NCBI GenBank assembly: GCA_012932865.1
Contig: SAXG01000012.1
Location: 496,001-560,000 of the forward strand
Source of the DNA: Amylostereum areolatum
Taxonomy: Eukaryota; Basidiomycota; Agaricomycetes; Russulales; Stereaceae
DNA: 64,000 nt
Direction of reading: 5' to 3'
In this document: positions 12,701 through 23,807 of the stretch, in pieces
How positions within the stretch are numbered: position 1 is the stretch's first letter
Layout of the letters: every line of letters starts with the position of its first letter
Program-made: the position numbers and the translations under genes
The notes under the pieces: model-generated
What the model was told of the DNA's origin: nothing
Seen by the model: the letters and a program-made list of their open reading frames with translations, nothing else
Databases searched by the model: none

Positions 12701-13737
12701 TGCTGCAAAGTTCGTCCCAGGTGAGCTCGTATTGCCACGCCAAAGGACTCAGCTAACACTGTGCTTAGGGTCACAACGGTCACTCTAATGGCCATCAAGG
12801 GCACATCCAGCATAATAATAACGGGCCACCGTATCAGCCGACTCACGCACCTTTGCATGCCGTTCACCAGCACCAACACAATGTCCCGCAACGTAACATG
12901 GACATCTTATACGACAACAGGCTCGACGATCGTAATTTCGTTCCCGACGGCATGGTCCCTGGCTTGCGCTCTGTTCCTCCACCGCGAGCCCGAGACCACG
13001 GTCCGGCGATGTTTCAAGACCCGCTGGACGACATGGCGTTCAACGTGCAACCACGCCTTGCCCAACAGCCGCGGATGGATCCTCTGTATGTCAGCCCGTC
13101 GGTGTACCCCCAAGGGCGCAATGTTCCCATACAGCAATTCCGCAACGGCCCCTCCCCTATCCCTAACCAAGGCCAGAGTGTGATGCACGGCCTCGGTCAG
13201 CAGCGTGGCCTGCCCCCTGGCCTCGCCAACCTTGGTGGGCGCCCCCCGCACGAGCCTTCTCAATTCGTGAGTACCAATCTAGGTATATCGCCGGGAGGGT
13301 TGCAGAGCGGGGGCGGGCAATCCCCATTCAACAACTACCCTGGTGGAAATGGGGTTGGGTTCGCCGGTGCGCCCCAGATGAGGGGTCCTCCGCCAGGCCC
13401 GCACCCGGTGCCGGGCGGACTAGGCAATACTGGAATGGCGGGATTACATGCGAAACAAGTCGAAATACGGACCGTCAACCAGACGCAGTTACTGGGTCTC
13501 GGGATGGGTGGGATGCGGGTACCTTCTGGAGGGTTTGGTCCTCAACAAGGCGTTCCCAATGCACAGATGCATGCCCAGCAGCTGGCGATGCGCCAACAGC
13601 AGCAGCAGCAGCAGCAGCAGATGCAGTCGCATGTGCTTCCGCGTATGCTCCCTCCTCACCTGCAAGCGGGGCCAGGACCGACGGGTCAACCGGCGCAGGA
13701 CCTTATTGCTCTTTTGATGCACGGGACTCGCGAATAA
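9737..13737 (+). CDS. eIF4E-transporter (4E-T/Cup)-like protein with eIF4E-binding motif
   Basis: This is a large, mostly disordered protein of roughly 1,100-1,200 residues. Residues 54-60 read YTREQLL, an exact fit to the canonical eIF4E-binding consensus Y-x4-L-hydrophobic, followed by SPLVKP and a DWFGDWTEQ block. Animal 4E-T proteins carry the same kind of motif near the N-terminus. Downstream come an Arg/Asp-repeat region (about 10320-11250), PAWMDTYVP, KEK repeats, DEIQLFKMMIKREEEKKK, then SRFAKYFDAKGRD, EDIFAMLQ and a Pro/Gln-rich end with a glutamine run (about 13590-13620) and the terminal QDLIALLMHGTRE. The SRFAKYF segment resembles the conserved SRFSxWF of 4E-T. Early exons are 9737-9981, 10044-10115 and one from 10166; further introns lie near 10410-10480, 10680-10725, 10740-10795, 11660-11715 and 12721-12768. 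A role in translational repression or P-bodies is inferred from motifs. Confidence 0.72.
13590..13620 (+). repeat. CAG/CAA glutamine-coding tract
   Basis: A run of CAG codons encodes about nine consecutive glutamines in the C-terminal part of the 4E-T-like protein. Such tracts vary in length between strains and are common in RNA-granule proteins. Confidence 0.85.
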
Positions 13738-15513
13738 ACGCAATAACTATTCGTACTTCGATTTCACTGCCCCCCCCCTCTTCTTTCCATTTTTTATTAT
13801 CCTCATGGACGACGACGATTGTACATTAGTTTCTCTCGAGCAGCCGCGTTCCAGCGGACTAGATATTCGCTCTCGATATTGCCTTTGTTTGCGGTGTCGT
13901 CCGGTCAACCAGGCAGGCCTGTGGGGTCAATCTTGTTGAACAAGCGCGGGCGATCATGAGTGTTTCAAACCCTGTTGGACAATACTTTGAACGGATTAGC
14001 GGTGCGAGGTGTCGTAGCTTGCGGGGCTGGTGAGACACTGTTCGATCGAGTTATCCGTTCTGGTTCTGCAGAATGTATACTGCAGACAAATACCATTCGA
14101 TCTTAGCCTCCGTAGCAGACGTTGCACAGGCGACGCGGCCGATGCAGCATTCGATCTCCCCCTCGTTTCCAGCCGCGGGCCTCATTTACTTTCGCTGCCG
14201 TCTCATAAGAGACGGCGACGTTGACCGGCACGTGGTTTGTTTGCTTCCGATTTGAACAGAGCCTGGGCACAGGAGGCGAGCCGAGGTGTCGGAAAGCGAT
14301 GGATCTACGTGTGCAGCGCGGCGCCAAAGCGCCGGTTCCATGACGCAGCTTCCCAATATGGCTTACGTCGGGGCGCCACGATCCTTCGCAACTCGAAAGT
14401 GAAATATGTAAACAGGACACATTGGCAGGACCCGCGCGGGGCCAGGATGGCGGCGAGCTGTCTATTTTCAGGAAGATCGGGCGAGCGGTAATTATGAACG
14501 TTTCGTATGATTCAACGCGCGTCCACAAGACGTGTAAGTTCCGCACACCCTTTGATTGACGCCTCTTTTTTTACGAGAGTGCGGTGGCTGAGGAGAGTCA
14601 GTATTAGAAAAGCCCGAAGCATTCGTCGGCTAAGGGAAACTGGCGCGGGGGAATCTGTAACATTCTTAACCTTCGAGCGGGTCGCCCCGCTATAGCCTAC
14701 GTATTCCGGTATCCGCGACGACGCTTTCGCCATATCGCTCGCATGCTGTTCGGTTCCTCAGGACGACATCGAATTACCGTGCGTCCGACGTCCGACTTGG
14801 CGGAGACACGGGGTGCAGAGATCTGAGAACCTGGCAAAAGGATCCAACCAGCCTTTGTGTCCTGGGAAGCGCAGACCCCGAAGAAGGCGTTACGTCGTCG
14901 AGGGATGGGCAGAGCTCCAGCCTTGCAGCGATTTGAATCACGAGGGGTTCGCGCAATAGTCGCGGGTGTGTGCCTATCATGGTTTCATAGATGGAATTGG
15001 AAGAAGAGCAGTATGGCGCGGCGGACGCCTTCCTGACGTCTTGTTCGGACTTGTGGAACGGTGAGACGCGCGGAGGCAGGGTCGGCGGGGGGAAATGGAG
15101 GCAATGTATGTATGTTCGGCAGGAGGAGGAAGTGAACGGGATTCCGAAGGTGAATACCGAGTCTTGAAATGCATCGAGTACACGGGTTTGATTGGGAGGG
15201 CGATAAGGATGACTGATGGGATGGAAGCGAGGACGTCTGGGACCGGGCTGGGGCACGGTGCGGAATCTGGAGAGTGGCCGTGGGAGGGGGGCTGCCTGTC
15301 CTGACAGGGTACTGGTGGACCTCCAAGGACCTCCAGGCGCTGGGAACAGGTCTACATCAGCGTACGCCGTTCCTGAGAGATGGCGGAGCCCGAGAGGAGG
15401 GCCTCGCTCGGACGGTTCGGGTACGAGGTGGGGGCTCCCTCCAGGAGCGCATTCGAGCGTAGAGCAAGGGACCGGATAATGAATGGAGGGAGGGATAGAG
15501 GGAGGAGGAGATG
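13738..15513. other. 1.8 kb without a recognised gene
   Basis: The stretch lies between the 4E-T-like stop codon and the cyclin leader. Open frames up to about 160 codons exist on both strands (for example 14774-15256 and 14103-14546 minus), but they have no recognisable domain and no consistent splice structure. The left part is probably 3' UTR and the right part upstream regulatory sequence of the cyclin gene. Confidence 0.45.
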
Positions 15514-16742
15514 AAACCGGAGGACGAGGGGGACTTGGAGTAGAAGAAGAAGGAGGGGGAGGAGAGCGGAGTTGGAGATAAGTAAGTTGGCGAATCGGCG
15601 CACGAGATTCTGCCTGCAGGCAAGAAAACGTGGTGGAAGAGGATCAGCCCTGTAAATAGGACTAATATCCCCGACCGCGAAACGGTAAACATATACTGGA
15701 TTGACGCAAACACCCGTTAGCCGACAAACACGCCCCCTCCGCACCGCGCCTTGAATCCGCCCCTTCAAAGGTCGTCGCCCTCGCCCGTTCTGCTTCCCCC
15801 CCTCGACCCCCCCTTGCTCTTCGCTGCGCACGACGAGGTCGACTCTCCCCCTCCCAGCTTTACTGCTCGGGATCTTTGTCCGCACCGTGGCTTCCATCGA
15901 CTCGTAGAAACTCACCCAGTCTTTCCTTACTTTTTGGCCGCGTCTGCTCGCCACCCGTCCGCTCGTTACAAGTCCACCGGGACCTACCCCAAAGCCACCG
16001 ATATATATTTTGCCACTCTTTTAATCATCAGTTGACCGACGTTCGAGTTGCCTCGCAAGGTACGTGGCGAACACTGAGTGCTTTACGGGACGGGGGCTGA
16101 CGCAGAGGGTGTGCAGGGAGATATCCAAGGACATCGTCGGTGAGTGTTTTGGAGAGAGAGAAGAGAGGCGGGGACGAGAAACGTGGAGCGTGGGAAAACG
16201 GGGGATCGATTAGAGATTGGACAGCGTGCGTTCATCCGAGGCGTCTGTGGACGGTCTCAGTTCTACGGCTCTGCCTGCTTGCCATCCGGTCCACCCGGCC
16301 CTTATATCCTCTCCTTCTTTTCTTTTCTTTTCTCTCTCTCTCATCCCCTCGTCGTCCTCGACGGCGAGCTCTCCCCCTCCGCTCACGACCATCACGCTCA
16401 CAACGATCCCTCCACAGCCATCCCCCCCCTCCCCTCCCCTCCCCGCCTACCTTCCTCTTTCGGACGGCGCTTCCCTCCCCCAAGCTCATCCCATCCGACC
16501 TAACCCGTGAGTCGCTGCTTTCGTCTCGACACTTGATCGACGTCCCGCTCCGCATCCCCCGCCCTTTCCCCTTCGATCCATTCCAAACTGCCCGCCGCCC
16601 GCCATCCCTCCCGCCCCGTCCTTTCCCTCCCTCTCTCCCTTTCCCCCCACCTCCCACCCTCCCCTCATTGTCTCTTTCCTTCCATTGTTCGTCTTTCCCG
16701 CGCCACGCTTAGACTACATATAATCTCGCTTTTCCTCCCATA
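15514..16742 (+). promoter_or_regulatory. long ATG-free, pyrimidine-rich upstream region/leader of the cyclin gene
   Basis: The plus strand contains no ATG triplet between about 15514 and the cyclin start codon at 16743, some 1.2 kb. From about 16260 the strand is strongly C/T-rich. Splice-like sites are present: donor GTACGT near 16060, GTGAGT near 16140 and 16506, and an acceptor CGCTTAG near 16711, so part of it is likely a spliced 5' leader. The absence of ATG argues that scanning ribosomes are kept clear of upstream ORFs. The transcription start is not determined. Confidence 0.6.
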
Positions 16743-18234
16743 ATGTCTTCCTCCCAGTCCTCCTGTGCTGATTCAAATTCCACCCCCAACCTCTTCCAAC
16801 GGCCCCCCACCTCCAGTCCGCTCGCCAAACCTTCCGACCCCATCTCCCTCTCAACCCTCACAATGAAGGATCTTCCCACCTCTTCAAGGGCCTCGCGCGC
16901 CAACTCCATCTACCCTAAGAAGCGCCCATCTCCCCATGGCATCCAGAAGCGCAAGCATCAATCCCCCCTTGCCGCCGGCCCCACCTCCCGCTCTCCTCGC
17001 GCCAAAGTCGAGTATCACCTTCACCGCCAACGTGAAATTCAACTCGCCGCCCTCAGGAGAGAGGGCGTCTTGATCGAGGACGAGTACCGCGACGATATCC
17101 GTTTCTACATGCACCAGATGGAGGTCCGCTTTTCTCTGCTTCTGTCTTCTCGCACGCCGGTGCTGATCGCAGCCACAGCGGTATACAATGGGTCACCCTC
17201 AATCCATGGATCAGCAACCGGAAATCAAGTGGCATATGCGCCCCTGCCTCGTTGAATTCCTTGTAGAATTGCACTTCAGCTTCCGTCTCCGCCCTGAAAC
17301 CCTATACCTCACTCTCAACATCGTCGACCGTTACGTCTCCCGCCGCATCGTCTTCATCAAGCATTACCAACTCGTCGGCTGCGCTGCCCTCTGGATCGCC
17401 GCCAAGTTCGAAGACGCTAAGGAGCGCGTTCCGACCGTCCAGGAGCTCGTTCACTTCTGTCGGGACACCTACGACGAATCGGCTTTCATTCAGATGGAAG
17501 GGCACGTCCTCACCACTATCCAGTGGACGCTGGGACACCCCACGGCCGAGGCATGGCTTCGCATGTTGTGTTGTGCTCCCTGTATGGAAGATCCCAAGGT
17601 CCAACACGTCGCCCGCTTTCTTATGGAGATCACGCTCTTCTACCGCGAATTCGTCGAGTACCCCCCGTCGTCCATCGCGTTCGGTTCGTTGACGTTGGCA
17701 CGGTTTCTTTGCGGCAAGGGTCGTCGAATTTTCGAGGAGACGGAGGAGTGTCTGGAGATCGTCCAGTACCTCGATAATCGGTTGGCCGAGCACGTCGACG
17801 ATCTTTCGGAGACGCTCGTCAAGAAGTATTCTTACGCCTTCTACTCCAAGGCCGCGACCTTCGTCGTCCAGTTCTACCTCCAGGGCGGCCGCTTCGTTCA
17901 CCAACCCATCCTTCCGTTGCCCGTTACCCCGTCTCGATCGTCCGCATCCAACATTCGCACTCCTCGGAGCGCCGCGACCACCGCTTCGGACCTATCCGAT
18001 GATATGCCCATCACACCTACGAGCCCCTGCTTTTCGAGCGACATGTTCTCCGGTTCAGCCATGTCAGAGGATGACAAGGAGAACGTCTCGTCACCGAGGT
18101 TTGAGCCGATCATCAACAAGCAGAACCAGGAGAATCCGCCAGAACAGTACCTGCCTCACGACTACGTCGCCGCCTACCGAAGGCCTGCCCTGCACAGCTT
18201 CAACGGGTCTCCGCGCACATCGATGGTGGCGTAG
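16743..18234 (+). CDS. G1/S-type cyclin (CLN/Puc1-like)
   Basis: This is a predicted activating subunit of the main cyclin-dependent kinase. The exons are 16743-17123 and 17179-18234, with a 55-nt intron in phase 0, giving 478 residues. A disordered, basic N-terminus is followed by the cyclin N-box: MRPCLVEFLVELHFSFRLRP, LTLNIVDRYVSRR, QLVGCAALWIAAKFED and VPTVQELVHFC, then the C-terminal cyclin fold. The AAKFEDxKERVPTVQEL wording is that of the basidiomycete G1 cyclins rather than mitotic B cyclins. A KEN tripeptide at residues 427-429 (DDKENVS) is a plausible APC/C degron in the disordered tail. The unusually long leader in front of it suggests regulated transcription or translation. Confidence 0.88.
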
Positions 18235-20353
18235 CCATCCAAAATCCGATCCATCCCCTTCTGCATCTCCTTACCTCGACCGGTTCTCAGACTCTCTCTG
18301 TTCGGCGTCATCCATTCTCCTCGTTCGCATTGTCGTGCAGCATATCCCATTCTCCGCAAGCAAAATGTACCACCATCCCAAACACGTCGACCCGCATCCA
18401 CCTCGCGCAATTCTGTCTCTGCAATCCTCATCATCCATGCATTCTCTCGTTCGCACTGTCTTCATCCACTTGTCATCACTATCACCTCCCGGGGACACTT
18501 CCTGCTGGGAGCGAACGAAAGTCGGCGTGGTGGCCCCTCACTGTGTATAGCTGACGGTTCGTCCGACATGTACAAGTAACGGACTGCTTCAGCCGAACTC
18601 TGTCTCGATCGCTTCCTTTTCCTCTAGGACTTGTAGTTCCCTCGTGCATCACCCACTCATTTCGTCATTTTCTCTCTATGCAAACCTCGTCGTCCTCCCC
18701 TTGGCACATTACTCCCTCACTCCACCTCCCCTAGTTCCTCACGCGATGAGGTCGACAGCCTACACTCCGCCAGTGATCAACTTTCTACCCCTCCTGTCAT
18801 TCTTATTTTATTATTCATTTTACTATAGTTATCTCATCGCAACCCCTTCGGCCGTCGACCCCCCTGCACTCAGTTTACCTTACTCCGCACTCCGACCTCC
18901 TCCGTTCGAACCATCCCTTACATTCCAATCGTTTCTCTCATTTTTGCGAACTGTGACATAGTTTCGTCTCGTGTTGCAACATTCGGGTCTTGACACTCAT
19001 CCATTTACTGGGATCCCCTCCACATCATTCGCCTGAAGGGCATGGTCATTTTCTTTCCCCTCATAATAATACTGTAGTTGCGTCCGCAATCAACAAGGGT
19101 TCCTGAACACACCGCATCTTGGATGTTCGACGTCGGTCTCGGCCAGGGATGCTCATGACGCTTCTGTTGGTGAAATTGCGCATCGCTGGAGTGCAGCGCC
19201 CGGTTGAGCGTCAACGCCTTTCGAGCGGGGCCGGCGTGCATAGCACCCGCCCTGCGTCATGCCTTGAAGCCTCCACGACGATCTCTCCCTGCCAAAGACG
19301 ACGGCACCCCGATGGCAAGTTTTATCATCGAAGTTGACAGGACGTCGCACTTGGGGCCTTGACCGGTGCTCGCTCCCAAGGGCCACCGTGTTGGCAACGG
19401 CAGACGGAACTTTCTGCGCATAGACTTGCATCTTGTTGTGTCTAGGAACCCAGGGAATGCAGAATCGTGGACCTCCGGGGCGCCGCGGGGTAGGCGTAAT
19501 GCCAAAAGACGGTTAGTGGCTTGTTCAGCCTGACAGCAACCGATGTGAATTGCGCCTCCGTTCTACGAAGAACGTACGGGCGCGCGCTGTTCTTGTGCGT
19601 TGGAGACACGGAAACGTCGAGCATGTGCTTAGCGCACGCCGATAGGCCTGTACCGTGTACGACATCATCGGAGGGGCAGCACCGAGATGAAGGATTGAAG
19701 ACCCCGGCGAGGCCTGAGGCCTGAGGTGCGTTCGTCCGCACTCACGTGTGAAATGTTGACTAGGAACCAGGAATGAAGGGAGCCATCGGTGGTGACGGTG
19801 CCAGTCTTTGTTTTCGGTGATAGTCGATAGCGACTGGTCACTCGTGGTTGGGGAGACGATAAGAGCTCGTAATTGGATAGCCTGTTAGGTTCGATCAATG
19901 TATGCAGCGACCAAATAACGACAAGTCGTGTCTTGGATCGCAAAGGTACGATCCGGTACAACAAGCAGCTGCAACAAGCTTTGGCCTCGGCCGACTCGGA
20001 GGGCCATATCACTGCTCATGATGCGTACGCCGCTCCTACGCTCAGCGCTGTCGTCATTCCACCAGAGGAAATATCAAAGGACCCGGTTACCATTGGCGCA
20101 AGGTTCAGAAGGGGAAGAAGCAGCCCCAGAACATAAAGCCCAGAGATCGGAATCAAGGCGTTGATATTCATACAATTATCAATACAGCATCATTTACCGC
20201 TTCTTCGCCGTTGTAGAATCGTACATCCCGCTTCCAAGACGCCTTCGAGCTTCTGGTGAATGAGCTGCCCCTCCTCAACGCATGTCTCCGCGGCTTTGTC
20301 TCTCAACGCCGCGCCTGCTTGTTCGACTTCCACTCCCGCGCACAACCGGCTAC
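18235..20353. other. 2.1 kb between convergent genes; possible small or decayed ORF at its right end
   Basis: The left part (to about 18960) is pyrimidine-rich 3' flank of the cyclin gene. Nothing is recognisable in 18960-19870. At 19893-20216 the plus strand has two overlapping open frames with protein-like content: one containing RKGTIRYNKQLQQALASADS, the other containing YHWRKVQKGKKQPQNIKPRD and ending at TAG 20214-20216. They are in different frames, so this is either a small spliced gene, a frameshifted remnant or chance. Confidence 0.35.
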
Positions 20354-22311
20354 TTACTCGAGTACCCACTGTTCGCCATCCTTTTTGATCCCCACGGCAC
20401 GCTTTTCATCCAGGCTGATGCGACCCGCGTTCAAGATGGCGGTGGTCAACACGGTGTTCGCGATGGTGGGCAGTCCGTGCGCATCAAAGTCCCCGGGCTG
20501 CGCCTGCCCTGCGTTGACGCTTCGTGCGGCGTCGATGAACTTCTCGATGGAAATATAACCATATCCGCGCTGGCCATCAAAGTGCCCGCTTTCCGACGGC
20601 GAGTACTTCATACTGTGCAGATCGGTGCTCGTTCAGCCGAAGAATACGCAAACCGGACGACGGCTCACGCACTAGAAGGGGTTGTACCACGATTTGCCAG
20701 TCTCGTCGACGGTGACATCGTACCCTCGGTGCGCTTGGTCGACGGTGATGTCTCCCTGATGGCATGCCATTATAAGTCGCTCAGCACTCAATCTCCAGGG
20801 GCGGCAACAAGGACCCCTCACCTTCTCGCCCATGTAGTACCAGTGCTGCGCAGAATGTACGCCTGCCTTGAGGGGCGCGGTCCACGACGCTGTGTACACT
20901 GCCGTGCCCTTGTGGGCAGGACTCTTGATAGATTGCCAGTCAACGAGGAGCGTGATCGTGTCCTCGGTCTGTGGCACACAGTTGTATGGCTCGCTGGTCG
21001 CGATACCTGTCGCGGCGCTGGCGACGACGCGTGTCGGAACCGCTTTGTCCTGGAGGATCCAGCAGCAAATATCTATGTGATGAGATGAAAGGTAATAGCT
21101 ATCAAACGAAGCCAGACGAACGTTCAATCCTGTGATGGAAGATAAGATGCATAAGTAGTCGCATACCTGATGTCAGAGTCCTTCCCGGCCCATGCGCGGA
21201 ACGTCTCGAGCTGGCTCTTCGGCTGGCTCATCCAGGCGTTAAAGAAGTTGAACTCCCCGAGTGTAGCCGCGCGTGCACGCGCATCGCTGTAAACTGGATC
21301 AAACCTAGAGATTTGCGTCAGATCACGGAAAAAATCCAAAGGGAAGGGAGAAGACGGACCGTTTGTGATGCTCGACGAAACACACCACTTCGTTTTTTTT
21401 AGCCAGAGCGATCAAGTCAAGGTGGTGCGAGAGCAGTTGGGTGGCTGGTTTCGTGACGAGGACGTGAAGTTTGTGCTCAATGGCGTAACGAGCAATGGGA
21501 TAATGAGTACCTGCAGTCTAGTCAGTCTCGAGACTGGGCCGACTCGATCCCTTCGACGCTTACTGTCGGGTGTAAAAATGATCACAGCTTCCCCCGGTGC
21601 CATTTTGTCAATAGCCGTCTTGTCTAGAGATTAAAAATCAGTGGCGAATAACCACGATGCTCCGTGGAATTTACAGGCTTCAGGGTCGACTTGGCTCTCG
21701 TCCGGGAAGGAATCAAACCTACACATACTTATGTCAATGACCAAGAAAATTTCCTCGGTCAACTAGAACGTACGAGATGTCCAAGTCCTTATACACGTCT
21801 GCGATGTTTTCCTTTAGATGTTGACGAATGACCGGGAATTTGCCTCCACTGACACCAACCATGCCGAGTTTGTCGACCTATGATGGTTCAACCTACTTGG
21901 CGGGTCCGTGGCGCCGTGGTGACTCGAATCGACTCACCTTTCCCAGTCGGCGAAGATCGAAGAGCGTGAGACCAACCACCTATTGGCGTCAAATTGAGCG
22001 GTTGAGTCACAGAGATGGATTTCCGAGACTAACTCCAATCTGCAGGGAAGGCTTCAATGCATCGACCTCTCGCAAACAGAGCGGCAGCACGAACCTTCTT
22101 GTCCGACTTGGAAGCACCGGAGCCGGTCCACCCTGTGGTGTATTCTCCCTGATGTTTGTTCCTGTAAGCTTAGCTTCCTGGATATGAAGGAGCGGAACGT
22201 ACGGTACCGCCTGTAGGCCAGGATTTCCGATCTTGTCAGAAAGCAAGTCATGACTACATATCGGGACGACCTACACATCAAAACATTGAGTTTCGTGAGG
22301 TCCTCAGACAT
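20354..22311 (-). CDS. Gfo/Idh/MocA-family NAD(P)-dependent oxidoreductase
   Basis: This is a predicted sugar or sugar-acid dehydrogenase with a Rossmann domain followed by the family's C-terminal alpha/beta domain. The start at 22309-22311 gives [12 protein letters not shown]. Later exons encode [86 protein letters not shown] and [17 protein letters not shown], ending WVLE and a stop at 20354-20356. The order and spacing match full-length fungal members, some of which are annotated as putative D-galacturonate reductases (GAR2-like). Substrate specificity cannot be assigned here. About eight short introns interrupt it; exon edges are approximate. A plant-sugar role would suit the GH74 gene elsewhere in the window, but the two are not adjacent. 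Confidence 0.85.
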
Positions 22312-23807
22312 TTCTGAGTCTTTGGGGAGGTCGTGGAGGGAGAAGGGAGTGATATCGGGGGCATCTCGATTCTCGTTGGTGCTCGCTACTTGTATCCTGC
22401 ACAATCGCAAAGTCACGGTCTGCTCAATGGTGGCGGTCCGGCCCCTTCTCGGTCCGTAATATCCGTTCGGTTCATTCTCGGTCCGTTTTGCAAGTTTCTC
22501 CTGTCATCACCAACCGGCCACCATGGCACCAACAACTGGCAGCAGCAAGTAGGCCACGCACATCCGCTGAATCACATACATTGTGGCGTTCGCACATCCC
22601 GTTCTATGCCTGATGAAACATCCACCATTCCTTTACGACGATTACCCCAAAGTTTGGAGACTTCGATTCTTCAGAATTCGAAGTTAAAGGTGTGAACCAC
22701 CCGGGCTCGCATACAGCAATCCCCATCTCCGTAAAGGTGCCGTAGGTGGCTTCATGGTTCTCCCTTGTTCAGCTATCTGTCGCCCAAGGTCCGCCGGACC
22801 ATCCGTCCATATGCATCCACAAATGCTTCGCTCTCACCAGGGTCCCCGCGGCACCTCCTTCGTTCTTTGAGTTCTCAGGACCCGTTCGCTCCCGTTGGAA
22901 AGGGACCTCCGCTAGTCCGCGATGGTCACAAGGACTGGCGCTGGTTTTATCCGTCCATGTTCGCGCCCGTCTTTTCTCCGGGAAGACGCTCGGACGACGT
23001 TCGCTGACGTTTGCCTGTCGTACGGTGTGGGTCAGAGCTTCTCTTCTCGCTTTATGTATGGTAAGCATCAGGCGGTTTGAGCTCACTCGCAGGTCCCTGT
23101 AGCCACTTCCTCATTGCGGAATCCATCGCGAGATTTTGCTGAATGACCTGTCCTAAGTGTCATGTCCTCCGATATATGTTGGTCAGTGTTTCCGCCCTTC
23201 GTTCCAGGAATTGACAGGAAAGTTCGCCCTCGATTTAATCTCGCGATATGTTGTCCGATCCCAACGCGGAATTCATCAGTTCATCTTTGTGAATAATAAC
23301 GCAGTGTGCGTCTCTCAAGGGGCATGCTGGCATTCATGAATTGCTCGTCAGAGCGTTCTGACCGAATGGATGGTCGTCACGGATGGTGATCGTCGTTTTA
23401 TTCCAACACGAACAAGGGATGTACGTAGTATCAGGGTGCGCGTGACTTGAGCCATGTAGACGGAAAGAAGGAAACAGGGAGCGGGACCAAGGCGTGACTG
23501 GACCTGGATCAGAGCGTTGTGTATTTGTGCGATCGCCTCCGAGTCGAATGTGAACGTCTGGATCCCAAGCACCGTGCTCTTTGAGTGTTTCCCTCAATCT
23601 TGCGACTTGGTGTCGTGCGCGCCGAGTGCTCAGGAGCTCTGCAAGTGGTCGGAGCCAAGTAGTCCAGGGAGGTTCGTGTGCAGGGACGGGTGGAGTATGA
23701 CGTCAACGCGCGACACGTGCCCGCGTCCGAGTCGTGTTTTGAGGAAATGGGCGTACCGCACACCGACTGCAGGCTACTGCAAGGCTACAGACATCCTCCT
23801 TGCAACC
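22312..23807. other. 1.5 kb upstream region of two divergent genes, with unassigned coding-like pieces
   Basis: The region lies between the oxidoreductase start (minus) and the start at 23808 (plus). Several frames look weakly coding, for example minus-strand VRYAHFLKTRLGRGHVSRVD near 23700 and HGAWDPDVHIRLGGD near 23570, and plus-strand KFGDFDSSEFEVKGVNHPGS near 22660-22710. None has a start codon and splice pattern I can complete, and no family is recognised. Confidence 0.35.

Noticed and set aside
15352..15954. 200-codon minus-strand ORF upstream of the cyclin
   Set aside because: Composition-driven: low-complexity Leu/Arg sequence from a pyrimidine-rich region, no domain and no conserved splice structure.
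16140..16712. 190-codon plus-strand ORF before the cyclin
   Set aside because: It has no ATG; it is C/T-rich leader sequence translated as Pro/Ser/Leu.
17302..17904. 200-codon minus-strand ORF within the cyclin gene
   Set aside because: It is the complement of the cyclin box, which has full family signatures on the plus strand.
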